Notes: a model not told the origin generated them from the sequence alone. Counted from the first letter of the stretch, positions 1 through 7,508 are shown. The stretch: DNA of 17,511 nucleotides from Victivallales bacterium (GCA_017431185.1 JAFRLP010000484.1:1-17511), one strand, 5' to 3'. A program made the numbers and translations.

Positions 1-477
1 ATCACCCTGATACCAGGACTGGAACTGCGTGCCTCGATTCCAGCAGGGATATTCGGGAGGGAGTGGCTGGCGACGCCACTGCCGTGGCCGACGGTGGTGG
101 CGGTCTGCGTCCTCTCCAACATTCTCATCGGGATGGCGGTGTTCTTTCTGCTGGACCCTGTGGTGAAGTTGTTTCGCCGCATCGGCTGGATTGAGCGCAT
201 CCTGAATGCCACGCTGGACCGTGCGCAGGGCAAACTGCGCCCCAGCGTGGAGCGTTACGGCTTCTGGGGGCTGGCGTTGTTCATCGGCATTCCCTTGCCT
301 TTGACTGGGGCCTACACTGGAGCCATGGGAGCGTATATGCTGGGGATGGGCAGGGGGCGTTTTCTGCTCGCCAATCTGGCTGGGGTGTGTCTGGCTGGCT
401 TCGCCGTCACAGTCATCTGCCTGCTGATGCAGGCTGGCGTGTCGCTGCCGATATTCCAGTGGCTCATCAAGCAGTAG
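1..477 (+). CDS. Small multidrug export protein, COG2426 type (5' partial)
   Basis: The frame is open from the first base, so the start lies outside the window; 158 codons and a TAG stop are present. Near the beginning it reads PGLELRASIPAGI, which matches the conserved ELRG(A)IP motif of the COG2426 'small multi-drug export protein' family of integral membrane proteins. Hydrophobic segments follow: one around VCVLSNILIGMAVFFLL, one around FWGLALFIGIPLPLTGAYTG with a conserved Pro/Gly-rich turn, and a last one near the C-terminus. A basic loop (KLFRRIGWIERIL) lies between them. The family is expected in the inner membrane. Its export role is a family annotation rather than an established function, and no substrate can be read from the sequence. 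The family call is fairly sure; the function is weak. Confidence 0.8.
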   Translation: MTLIPGLELRASIPAGIFGREWLATPLPWPTVVAVCVLSNILIGMAVFFLLDPVVKLFRRIGWIERILNATLDRAQGKLRPSVERYGFWGLALFIGIPLPLTGAYTGAMGAYMLGMGRGRFLLANLAGVCLAGFAVTVICLLMQAGVSLPIFQWLIKQ

Positions 478-606
478 CCCTGAATATAGTGGAAGCCGGA
501 ATCGCCAATATATAAGTTAAAAAAAGGTGGCTGTTCAGAACCACTGCCTTTGTTTGACAAATCAGCTGCAGAACCTGGTATGCCAGAAGTAAGGACCCCA
601 ACCTGC

Positions 607-632
607 CCGCGAGGCATTGGCCTCGCGGTTTG
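607..632 (+). terminator. Probable intrinsic terminator after the export gene
   Basis: A perfect 9-bp inverted repeat (CCGCGAGGC, loop ATTG, GCCTCGCGG, 607-628) is followed by a short T-rich run (TTTGAAGTT). It lies about 130 bp after the export-protein stop and before the tRNA promoter, so it could end that transcript. The T-tract is weak, so termination may be partial. I see no convincing gene in the rest of 478-689. Confidence 0.5.
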
Positions 633-689
633 AAGTTGCCTGGGGGGCTGAATAGATATCGGTAAAAAAAGTTTTTTTTGCCCATCGAC

Positions 690-717
690 TTGCAGAATTG
701 AAAATATGGCGTATAGT
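690..717 (+). promoter_or_regulatory. Sigma70-like promoter of tRNA-Glu
   Basis: TTGCAG (690-695) and TATAGT (712-717) are separated by 16 bp. This is close to the TTGACA/TATAAT consensus and lies in an AT-rich stretch. Transcription would begin near 724, about 18 bp upstream of the tRNA 5' end. It was identified by eye. Confidence 0.5.
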
Positions 718-741
718 AATAGGTGTTCAGCAAAGAACAGT

Positions 742-817
742 GTCTCCTTCGTCTAGTGGCCTAGGACAACGGGTTCTCATCCCGTAAACATGGGTTCGAC
801 TCCCGTAGGAGATGCCA
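742..817 (+). tRNA. tRNA-Glu, anticodon CTC
   Basis: A complete 76-nt cloverleaf. The acceptor stem GTCTCCT (742-748) pairs with AGGAGAT (807-813), with one G-U pair; the discriminator is G814 and the CCA end (815-817) is encoded. The anticodon stem-loop ACGGG-TTCTCAT-CCCGT gives anticodon CTC, which reads GAG. The T arm ATGGG-TTCGACT-CCCGT is canonical, and the TTCGTCTAG(T)GG D-arm region resembles bacterial tRNA-Glu. It has its own promoter and terminator and so looks like an independent transcription unit. No duplicated 3' tRNA segment is visible downstream, so nothing suggests use as an integration site. Confidence 0.97.
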
Positions 818-828
818 TCTTCAAAAAT

Positions 829-862
829 GCCTCGGCAAATCAGTTTGCCGAGGCTTTTTTTC
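829..862 (+). terminator. Rho-independent terminator of tRNA-Glu
   Basis: A perfect 11-bp stem (GCCTCGGCAAA 829-839 with TTTGCCGAGGC 844-854), a 4-nt loop TCAG and eight consecutive T residues (855-862). It starts 12 nt after the tRNA CCA end. Confidence 0.95.
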
Positions 863-993
863 GCAACGCCCTTTTCTCCAAGAGGGCGGGATGCTGTCAG
901 GTCAACTGGTCGGTTTGGCTTTTTTTCTCCATGGCCAACCAGCCAAAATACCTGCCTTCAGAGGGTGCCGTGGTCGCTCGCCAAAGGAACAAG

Positions 994-1057
994 TTAGTAT
1001 TCCGTGCGGTCGATGATTTCCTGCTGTTCCTCTGGCGAGAGGGCGATGAAATATTCT
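994..1057 (-). pseudogene. C-terminal remnant of an unidentified protein, cut by the IS
   Basis: Read from the IS edge on the minus strand, the sequence gives EYFIALSPEEQQEIIDRTEY followed by TAA (994-996). The charged, helix-like composition and clean stop look like the real end of a small or medium protein and not a chance frame. The upstream part is missing because the IS inverted repeat begins at 1058. The bases beyond the other IS end (2982 onward) do not continue it in frame, and there is no clear target-site duplication, so some host sequence may have been lost. I cannot name the family. Confidence 0.45.
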
Positions 1058-1088
1058 CTGTGAGTTTTGAAAGTTTTTGTAGCACTAA
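1058..1088 (+). repeat. IS left terminal inverted repeat
   Basis: The outer 12 bases (CTGTGAGTTTTG) and inner 11 bases (TGTAGCACTAA) match the reverse complement of 2951-2981; the middle is divergent. About 26 of 31 positions agree. The transposase stop codon (TAG, 1085-1087 on the minus strand) lies inside this repeat. Confidence 0.85.
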
Positions 1089-2842
1089 CCGTTTTGGGCA
1101 AGAGTCTGGGCATACTCCTGCCTTCTGTCCTTTGGCAGTAGCTTTACAGGGACAGGCATCTTGAATTCCTTGAACACATCGACCTGGCGACCGACGATTT
1201 CCGTAATCATCCTCGCCCTCTTCGGATGCCGGATCATCCTTATCGAGCGGAGCTCCTCAAGCATGTGCTGCCTGGTGGGGAACAGTTCCCGAAGCGTGTC
1301 GCTCGCAAGGAACCGCCTGTATATCGCGCAGTTCAGGATCAGCGCCACGAACTGAATGAACAGCCTTCCGTCCGTGGTATCCTCCCTCGACGTGCGAAGA
1401 CGCCGTCCCTCCTGCTCGGATTTGATGAACATGAAGCTCTTTTCCTGTTCGTCGCGCATGCCGTATATGTCGAGTATTTCAGAAAGGTCGTGCCTGGATG
1501 GTGACATGGCATTTGCAAGGATTGCAAAATAGCCGGTCCTGGCGATGTCCTTTTTCATGTTCCGCTCGTTCATGGAGAAGCACCTGATTCTCCCCTGGCG
1601 GGTCAGGCGGATGTCAAAATACCGCGAATACCTTTCAACCGTCTCCGCGTCCACCTTGTCCCTGTCGTCCTTCATGTTCTGGAGCTGGCGCTCCATCTCG
1701 GTCGCCCTGGCGTACACTTCCTTTCGCACCTCGCCCTGCTGTTCGGGGTCGAAAAACAGACACATCCGCAGGGACGACACATCCCTTTTCCCGCCGTTGA
1801 CAGTCACGCTGTACTTGTAGTCCATCGTCTTCCCGAACACACGGTGCCGGTCTATCCAGCATTGGCGGCTTGTCATCTCCTCGTAGTCCGTCTCGCGGAT
1901 GGCCTTTGCAATCTGGGAGTCCCCCGTCCTGGCCATCATGACGAAGCTGCAGTTGCGCTTCACCAGCATCTCCATGACCTCGTCCGACACATATCCGCGA
2001 TCCAGGACAAGACGCACGTTGGAGAAGCCATTGGCCTTGAGCTCCTCCATGGTGACGCGCATGGAGCGCGTGTCGGGCATGTTCCCGGGCATTCTGCGGT
2101 AATAGACAGGGCCTCCGCCCGAAAAATCGTATATGACAAGCTCGTTTATCTGGTCCGCATGGTCATGCTCCTTGTTCTTCCCGCGCTGCGCGTCGGCAAG
2201 ATGCCTCCCGTAGCAGGTGAAGCTGGTGGAGACGACGCCAAGCCACGACTTCGCCCCGCTCCTGGCACGGCGGCAGCGGAAAAGCGCCTGCCTGTGCTGT
2301 TCGGTTATGGAAGCCGTCAGGCGGGTGGCCTCCCACGCGGAAATCGTATCGCCGCTGGGAAACCAGGCGATGGCCTGCTCGCCGGCCAGATGGCTGTACG
2401 AGCCGCCGCAGAGCAGCGAATAGTATGCAAGCGTGAGAACCTTGTCCGCCATGTCGCGGCTCTCGAACACGTGCTCCAGGTCGTCCCTGAGGCCGCACTG
2501 AACGGACAGCATCTCGAGAAACCATGAATGTCCGTACAGAAGGCTGGCGCTTGCCCCGTCGTATGACGGACGGCCGCGTCCAGCGGGGACGCCTGCCCCG
2601 TCATGCGCGATTTTCCAGTTTTCAGGTATCAGAATGGCGGCACGCTCCTCGGCGCTCAAGGCAAGAAATCGGCTGTTGGGAGTGAAATTCAGATTCTCGT
2701 CCACCGTCCCCCACAGCTTCTGCGGATGGTTGTACCTGCCGTCCGCCTTGCGGACGGAGGTCCTGGTCACCGCATAGCGGTAGCCGTTGTTCGTGAAAAT
2801 GCGCATTGGGAACTTGCCGTCAATCAAAAGTGGTCTTGCCAT
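1085..2842 (-). CDS. IS1634-family-like DDE transposase, possibly catalytically dead
   Basis: 585 residues, full length for this family. An AGGAGG ribosome binding site lies just before the ATG. The core region includes GKNK (221-224), QIN (231-233), GGPVYYRRMPGN (about 243-254) and the second catalytic Asp in LVLDRGY (D281). Around 460-474, YGMRDEQEKSFMFIK fits the segment carrying the catalytic Glu (probably E467). In relatives the first Asp lies in a D-S-T-S motif before GKNK; here the aligned residues are V204-S-T-S. One base (GAC to GTC, plus position 2232) would explain this. If the alignment is right, the enzyme lacks one of its three metal ligands and the copy is probably immobile, although the frame is intact. 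Confidence 0.88.
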   Translation of the reverse strand: MARPLLIDGKFPMRIFTNNGYRYAVTRTSVRKADGRYNHPQKLWGTVDENLNFTPNSRFLALSAEERAAILIPENWKIAHDGAGVPAGRGRPSYDGASASLLYGHSWFLEMLSVQCGLRDDLEHVFESRDMADKVLTLAYYSLLCGGSYSHLAGEQAIAWFPSGDTISAWEATRLTASITEQHRQALFRCRRARSGAKSWLGVVSTSFTCYGRHLADAQRGKNKEHDHADQINELVIYDFSGGGPVYYRRMPGNMPDTRSMRVTMEELKANGFSNVRLVLDRGYVSDEVMEMLVKRNCSFVMMARTGDSQIAKAIRETDYEEMTSRQCWIDRHRVFGKTMDYKYSVTVNGGKRDVSSLRMCLFFDPEQQGEVRKEVYARATEMERQLQNMKDDRDKVDAETVERYSRYFDIRLTRQGRIRCFSMNERNMKKDIARTGYFAILANAMSPSRHDLSEILDIYGMRDEQEKSFMFIKSEQEGRRLRTSREDTTDGRLFIQFVALILNCAIYRRFLASDTLRELFPTRQHMLEELRSIRMIRHPKRARMITEIVGRQVDVFKEFKMPVPVKLLPKDRRQEYAQTLAQNG

Positions 2843-2892
2843 GCCTGCCTCCTGCTTGTGTAAAGGACGCCTTTAGAACTACAATAAAAATA

Positions 2893-2959
2893 TAGCACTA
2901 AATCGCCAAAAGTCAAGCCGGATTACGCAGAAAAATCTACGAAATCCGGCTTAGTGCTA
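2893..2959. repeat. Nested hairpin at the IS right end
   Basis: TAGCACTAA (2893-2901) is the inverse of TTAGTGCTA (2951-2959) inside the right terminal repeat. Nested between them, GCCGGATTACG (2917-2927) pairs with CGAAATCCGGC (2940-2950) with one mismatch. It lies upstream of the transposase start and would fold in any transcript entering from the right flank. In other IS elements such structures hide the ribosome binding site from read-through transcripts; that role here is inference. Confidence 0.6.
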
Positions 2960-2981
2960 CACTATTTTGCAAAACTCACAG
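2951..2981 (-). repeat. IS right terminal inverted repeat
   Basis: The reverse complement begins CTGTGAGTTTTG and ends TGTAGCACTAA, matching the left end at 1058-1088. It marks the upstream (5') end of the transposase unit. Confidence 0.85.
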
Positions 2982-3101
2982 TATAAGATGCCACGGGAAA
3001 GACGGAATGCAAGCATCGCCGTCAAAAAACAAGTTGGCAATCTGCCGAATCATGCTATATTAAAAGGAGCTTGCCTTCGTTTTTTAACGACACCCAAGTG
3101 A

Positions 3102-3536
3102 GCGGTTGCCCTGCTGACGGATGCATTCGGTTCTCCAGGGCGGGGAATCCAGGTCAACTTGAAGCTGGACAACAACGATGGCGGCTCCGCGAAGACGCCT
3201 GCGTCCATCCGCGACATCACCATACGGGGCGTGCGGGGCACCATGGAGTTGAACAACCTGGTGCGCGGCAACGGCGTCGGGACGCAGGAGGGAGTCATCC
3301 TGGATGACATCCGCCTCGTCAACCAGGGCGCGGGCATCGCCCCTGACAGTGACTTCAAGGGGGCCTGGGGGCACTCCTCCACCGATGCGTCATACGAAGT
3401 CAGCCACGCGAAGGATGTGGTTTTCCGCAATTGCCGCCTCGTCTATTCCAAGCATCCTGAGAAATGGGCGTGCGACTGCCGTGCCAGAGACGCGGAGGTG
3501 GCCTTCGAGGGCACTCCGTTCAAATGCGGGAAATGA
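3102..3536 (+). pseudogene. C-terminal remnant of a right-handed beta-helix (GH28-like) protein
   Basis: An open frame runs from just after a stop at 3099-3101 to TGA at 3534-3536. The recognisable part starts near GIQVNLKLDNNDGG. It then has repeating short beta-strand turns (SIRDITIRGVRGTMELN, GVILDDIRLVNQG, DVVFRNCRLVYSK) typical of parallel beta-helix enzymes such as polygalacturonase-like GH28 proteins. Only about 130 C-terminal residues remain, against more than 400 for an intact enzyme; no catalytic Asp motif, signal peptide or good start is present. It lies 120 bp from the IS edge and converges with the creatininase-like gene. It is probably debris of a polysaccharide-degradation gene cut by the rearrangement that left the IS here. 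The fold is moderately sure, the exact family is not. Confidence 0.6.
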
Positions 3537-3543
3537 CGGGGAT

Positions 3544-3562
3544 GCGCTGGCGGAGCCAGTGC
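3544..3562. terminator. Possible bidirectional hairpin between convergent genes
   Basis: GCGCTGGC (3544-3551) and GCCAGTGC (3555-3562) form an 8-bp stem with one G-U pair and a GGA loop. It lies in the 40-bp gap between the beta-helix remnant and the end of the catabolic operon. Neither side has a T-run, so it is only a weak terminator candidate. Confidence 0.3.
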
Positions 3563-3576
3563 ATTCAGCCCGGCGG

Positions 3577-4284
3577 TCAATGAATTGCGCTTCGCCAGTA
3601 GTCCAAAATCATTTCCGTCAATTCCTTCCCGTGGGCTGGACTGGCGTTGATGGCGGAGGCGCAGAACCATTCGGTGTTTTCGGCAGTCCTTTCATGGGCG
3701 ACCGCATCGGGGCGAAGATACCAGAGCAGGGAGGTCTCATGGCAGCCCGCATGGTCCAGGGGCATCTGCACGCCAGGCAAATGGGGCATCACCGACATCA
3801 CACGGAACCAGTCCCACGGGGAGTCCACGCCGTCGTCCGGGCTGTTTCCCCACCATCCTCTGCCTCGGGTTTCCTCGGTATAACTGAAGACCAGTTTCTT
3901 GGCCGCGTTCATGCAGGCAATCTCGGTCAGGTTGCATCCCACCGTCTGGTGTATGATGAGGATGTAGATGTTTCTCCATCCGCCGTCCAGCAATCCCTTT
4001 AGGATGGAGTGCATGTAAAGGGAAAACACGTCCGAGTCCACATTGATGGAATTCTTTTCGGGGCCGGCGACGCTGTAGGTGGCCGGGCCATACCATACGG
4101 GGGGCGCCACGACGATGTCCCGCTCCTGCTCGAAAAGCCGCAGCAGTTCCATTGGTATGATGGTGTCCGTTCCCAGCGCGCAATGGTTCGCATGGTACTC
4201 CATCACGCCCACGGGAATGCACAGCGGCAGACGCCGGCTCTTGGCTGCCTCCAATTCACGAGGCAGAGACATTTCCATTCTCAT
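3577..4284 (-). CDS. Creatininase-family metal-dependent hydrolase
   Basis: 235 residues, typical for the family, which opens or cleaves C-N or related bonds with a binuclear metal centre; members include creatininase, formamide hydrolases and dehydro-inosose hydrolases. Metal-site motifs are visible: IPVGVMEYHANHCALGTDT (E29, H31, D40) and HAGCHETS (H178, E183), followed by LRPD as in other members. The usual GHGGN loop is replaced by IIHQTVGCN; H112 is kept but the glycines are lost, which suggests a different substrate pocket. It is the last gene of the operon; its ATG overlaps the activase stop (ATGA), so translation is likely coupled. No signal peptide, so cytoplasmic. It may act on the product of the glycyl radical enzyme; this is inferred from context only. 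Confidence 0.82.
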   Translation of the reverse strand: MRMEMSLPRELEAAKSRRLPLCIPVGVMEYHANHCALGTDTIIPMELLRLFEQERDIVVAPPVWYGPATYSVAGPEKNSINVDSDVFSLYMHSILKGLLDGGWRNIYILIIHQTVGCNLTEIACMNAAKKLVFSYTEETRGRGWWGNSPDDGVDSPWDWFRVMSVMPHLPGVQMPLDHAGCHETSLLWYLRPDAVAHERTAENTEWFCASAINASPAHGKELTEMILDYWRSAIH

Positions 4285-5228
4285 GATTGCCTTGCTCCTT
4301 CTTTGATGACTCCTGAAAAAACGATTCGTCCGTCGGGTACGCCTTCCGCCAATGCCGTCCGTCGGATTTCGTCCATCTGCCGTTCAGTCATGGCGGGGAT
4401 GTCGCCAAGGGGCCATTTGCGCCCGAGTTCTTCGTATTTGACGGCGCATGCCGTGTTGAACGCGCACAGTTCCCAGCGCTCGAAGGCGTCGGGCATGTTC
4501 GTCATCAGGAAATGCCCGATGTCGCGGATGTTTTCGCGTGTGGCGGTGATGCCTGGCACAAGTGGTGTCCTCACCCAGATTCGGCATCCGCTATTGGCCA
4601 GTTCGAGAATGTTCTGCCGTATGCGGAGATTGTCACGCCCCGTGAATTTTCGGTGCAGCCCAGGGTCGGACAACTTCATGTCGTAGAGAAATACGTCCGT
4701 ATAGGGGAGAACTTTCCTGAATTCCCGGAAGTCAGCCTCGCCGCATGTGTCAAGGGCGGTGGAAATCCCCTCTTGCCGCAGCATTCGGAAAAGCTCCTCC
4801 ACGAATTCCGCCTGCAGGAGCGGCTCGCCGCCAGAGACTGTGACGCCGCCGGCGAAGGACTCGAAATATCCCCTGTCGCGCAGAATTCTCTCCAGCAATC
4901 TCTCCGCCGAGAGCCATTCCCCGCACTTTTTGAGAGCCAGGGCAGGGCAGTGCGCCACGCACTGGAAGCAGTCGCCGCACAGCGGGCGGGCAAAGCGCGG
5001 ACCGTCCTCTGTCATCGCCAGCGCCTTGTGCGGGCAGGCGTTGACACAGGCCAGGCAGCCGATGCAGCTTCTTCTGCTCCAGAGCCTCACGGGGGCGCAC
5101 TCCATCCCCTCCGGATTCTGGCACCATAGGCAGCGCAGGGGGCATCCCTTCAGGAAAACCGTAGTCCGCAGACCAGGGCCGTCATGGGTTGTCCCCCTGT
5201 AGATGTCAAAAACCAGTCCCCTTGCCAT
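4281..5228 (-). CDS. Glycyl-radical enzyme activating protein (radical SAM)
   Basis: 315 residues from the ATG at 5228, which overlaps the GRE stop codon by one base (TGATG). An in-frame TTG one codon upstream is less likely as the start. The radical-SAM cluster motif is C29-x3-C33-x2-C36 in KGCPLRCLWCQNPEG. Two ferredoxin-like [4Fe-4S] motifs follow (C55, C58, C61, C65 and C84, C87, C90, C94), as in activases of GRE dehydratases and decarboxylases but not in classical PflA. The SAM-binding GGEP is at 133-136. It should cleave S-adenosylmethionine and abstract hydrogen from the partner's glycine, here G733 of the adjacent GRE. Location right behind a GRE gene with overlapping codons makes the pairing firm. 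The protein is cytoplasmic and needs anaerobic conditions. Confidence 0.95.
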   Translation of the reverse strand: MARGLVFDIYRGTTHDGPGLRTTVFLKGCPLRCLWCQNPEGMECAPVRLWSRRSCIGCLACVNACPHKALAMTEDGPRFARPLCGDCFQCVAHCPALALKKCGEWLSAERLLERILRDRGYFESFAGGVTVSGGEPLLQAEFVEELFRMLRQEGISTALDTCGEADFREFRKVLPYTDVFLYDMKLSDPGLHRKFTGRDNLRIRQNILELANSGCRIWVRTPLVPGITATRENIRDIGHFLMTNMPDAFERWELCAFNTACAVKYEELGRKWPLGDIPAMTERQMDEIRRTALAEGVPDGRIVFSGVIKEGARQS

Positions 5229-7504
5229 CAAAAGCCACCGTAATTTTCGCGGGAGACGAATTCCTCCTGGAATTTTCTTGCCAGCGTGACAAACCTGCTG
5301 GTGTATCCTGTCACCTTGATGATGATGTTGCAGTATTCGGGATTCATCGGGTCGTCGATGGCTTTCCTCAATTCCTCCAAGTCCATGATGTTCAAGTTGA
5401 TCTGGACACCGCCGTCGTGGAAATACGCCTTGGAGAAATTCCTGATGAATTCCCCCATGTTCTCCTTGCCGTCGAAGAATTTCGGCTGCATTTCAATTTG
5501 GAGGGAGCCGCCCTGGAACTTGACATTGTCCACTTTGGACATGGACTTGGCGGTCGCGACCAGGCCATTCCTGTTCCGTCCGGCCGTTGGGTTGCATCCG
5601 TGCGCCAGCGGTTCCGTGGCCAGGCGCCCATCCGGCGTGGCCCCGATGAGTTCCGGACAGGTGTGTCCCTGGAACTGGAAGAGCGACCCCCTGTAGCACT
5701 GTCCCCTGTTGTTGATGGTTCTGTCCAGGATTTCCGCGATGCTTTCCGTTATGCGCACATAAAGGGCGTCCACGTCATCCAGGTCGTTGCCGTATTTGTG
5801 CTGATTGAGGAAACGCTGGCGCATTGGCTCCCTCTCCTTCCAGTTTGTGTTGATGGCGTTCCAGACGTCCTCCAGGGAGTACGCCCGCTCCTCGAACACA
5901 AGCTTCATCATGGCAAAAAGCGAGTCGGCCACATTGGGAATGCCGAGGATATTGGTGGATGTGAACTGGACGTCCACGCCTCGGGGAGCAGTCATGTCCA
6001 GACCGCGCTCAATGGGGCCGTGGCAATTCAGCGATGTGGCGATTTCCGGCCAGACATAGGGCAGGGCGTCATATTGGGCGTCCTTGAATTTCCGCATGGC
6101 GTCCACCGTGCGCTGGAATTCCCCGACGAACATTCGGTAGAATGCCTCGAATTCGGCGCACCCCTCCGTGATTCCCCGCCGGATGGCGCGCTTGAGCGGA
6201 TCGATCAGATTGAGCGCGTTGACGTCCTGGTCACAGTACTCCATTCCGGGAATGCAGAACCACTGGCAACCGCTGTAGGCCACGTTCCAGGCCACATCCT
6301 CGGGGATGCCAGACCGCAGTTCCGCATTGCGGATCATGTCATAGTTGACCAATGACGGAATTCCGGCCCCGTGCCGGGCGAGGACGTCGCAGACGTAGTC
6401 ATAGAACCTGGCGTCCATGTCGGGATGCCACATCACGCCCAGGTTGTTGTAGTCGTCTATCATGTCGTATGCCTCCATGACGATGTAGCTCATCTCGTTG
6501 GTGGCGTCCTTGCCTTCCCTGTCCCTTCCGCCCAGGCAGAAGAACTGCCCCCGCAATTTCAGGAACATCTCCGCCAGGTACTCCCTGGCGTCTTCACGTG
6601 TCAGGATGCCCTTCTCGACATCCGTCTTGTAGAATCCAATCAGGTACTGGTCGAGTCTTCCATAGCCGTTTCCATGCCCCACCATCCTGTCGGACAGCAC
6701 CGCAAAATGGATCCACTGCACCGCCTCATAATAGTTTCCGGGAGGGTTGTCCGCAATGGAAGCGCATGCCGCCGCGATTTTCCGAAGCCGTCGTCTCTCA
6801 TCCCCGGAAGCGGCCTTTCCCGCCATTTCCGCCGCGAGGGCAGAGTATTGCCTGATCCATTCCATGATGCCGGCGCATACATATCTGGCCCCCTTCAGGT
6901 AATTGACCTTGCCGGGATTGTGGAGGCGGGTGTATTTCTCAAGGCTCTGGTCTATCTTCTTCAGAATGCCATTCCAGCCGAGTTCCAGGCCAATGGCCAG
7001 GTCGGAGCAGGTATGGCCGTGGCTTGTTCCGCCCGCGCCCAGTTCCCGTGCCGCGCGCCCCAGTTCAAAGACATTCTCAGGGAATTCATATCTTCGGACC
7101 TCGTTCATCTCCCAGTGGAACTCTCCGACAATGGCTTCGTCCGGATGGATTTCCGGGGGAGTGTTGGTGATGAGGAAATGGTAGTCCCTGCCCCAGTTTT
7201 CCGCCGTGGCCTCGTAGCCGAGGACCCGGGATGGCATTTCCTTTAGTCGGGGGAAGTCGATTTTCAGGTCAACGCGGCAGCCATGGTCTCCCAGCGACAG
7301 GTTTTCCTCCGGCGGATATGCCCAGTCCCCGCTCTGGGGGACAATGGCGTTGCATTTCTCCGTCCAATGGTAAATCAATTGGGTTTCGTCGGCGGTGTAC
7401 AGGAAGCGTTTGCCGCTGAGGGCCAGCGTCCGGCTGGCCGCAGCCAGGCGCGCGAGCCTTTCAGACTGCTGGAATTTGACTTTTGCAGGTAATTTCACGG
7501 ACAT
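5228..7504 (-). CDS. Glycyl radical enzyme with atypical active site (PFL-like family)
   Basis: 758 residues, a normal GRE length, with a GAGGTGA ribosome binding site before the ATG. The C-terminal radical loop reads VTGYTSRF, with G733 as the predicted radical site. The thiyl cysteine is C413 in YSGCQWFCIPG. In most characterised dehydratases, decarboxylases and lyases of this family the motif is GCVE, where Glu is the general base or acid; here it is GCQW, with W415 at the Glu position and additional cysteines C417 and C424. GHGNGYGRLDQYL (277-288) is a typical PFL-domain segment. The reaction is therefore not predictable as pyruvate formate-lyase or any named type. It is followed by its activase and preceded by glycosidase-like genes; there are no microcompartment shell genes. 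Family membership is certain, substrate unknown. Confidence 0.93.
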   Translation of the reverse strand: MSVKLPAKVKFQQSERLARLAAASRTLALSGKRFLYTADETQLIYHWTEKCNAIVPQSGDWAYPPEENLSLGDHGCRVDLKIDFPRLKEMPSRVLGYEATAENWGRDYHFLITNTPPEIHPDEAIVGEFHWEMNEVRRYEFPENVFELGRAARELGAGGTSHGHTCSDLAIGLELGWNGILKKIDQSLEKYTRLHNPGKVNYLKGARYVCAGIMEWIRQYSALAAEMAGKAASGDERRRLRKIAAACASIADNPPGNYYEAVQWIHFAVLSDRMVGHGNGYGRLDQYLIGFYKTDVEKGILTREDAREYLAEMFLKLRGQFFCLGGRDREGKDATNEMSYIVMEAYDMIDDYNNLGVMWHPDMDARFYDYVCDVLARHGAGIPSLVNYDMIRNAELRSGIPEDVAWNVAYSGCQWFCIPGMEYCDQDVNALNLIDPLKRAIRRGITEGCAEFEAFYRMFVGEFQRTVDAMRKFKDAQYDALPYVWPEIATSLNCHGPIERGLDMTAPRGVDVQFTSTNILGIPNVADSLFAMMKLVFEERAYSLEDVWNAINTNWKEREPMRQRFLNQHKYGNDLDDVDALYVRITESIAEILDRTINNRGQCYRGSLFQFQGHTCPELIGATPDGRLATEPLAHGCNPTAGRNRNGLVATAKSMSKVDNVKFQGGSLQIEMQPKFFDGKENMGEFIRNFSKAYFHDGGVQINLNIMDLEELRKAIDDPMNPEYCNIIIKVTGYTSRFVTLARKFQEEFVSRENYGGF

Positions 7505-7508
7505 GTTT

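Larger units (their letters stand above)
1058..2981. mobile_element. IS1634-like insertion sequence (IS4 superfamily)
   Basis: The element spans about 1924 bp, bounded by 31-bp imperfect inverted repeats that begin CTGTGAGTTTTG and end TGTAGCACTAA. It carries one long transposase gene filling almost its whole length. I could not find a matching direct repeat at the two edges: the left flank ends ATATTCT and the right flank starts TATAAGATG. The IS therefore either used no duplication here or lost one through a later rearrangement. It separates the tRNA region from the beta-helix remnant and catabolic operon. Confidence 0.85.

Noticed and set aside
661..690. A-run and T-run palindrome (AAAAAAAG/TTTTTTTT) before the tRNA
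   Set aside because: Could look like a terminator, but the stem has no GC pairs; more likely just AT-rich promoter sequence.
908..945. Inverted CTGG...CCAG and TTGGC/GCCAA elements with a T-run between
   Set aside because: The T-run is in the loop and the pairing needs a bulge, so it is neither a terminator nor a known RNA motif.
790..1164. 124-codon plus-strand open frame
   Set aside because: It begins inside the tRNA, crosses the terminator and enters the IS, so it cannot be a real gene.
3304..4002. 232-codon plus-strand open frame
   Set aside because: Overlaps the beta-helix remnant in another frame and runs antisense into the creatininase-like gene; serine/arginine-rich shadow.
5189..6355. 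388-codon plus-strand open frame
   Set aside because: It lies fully opposite the well supported GRE and its activase; composition is that of an antisense frame (rich in V, H, G, D).
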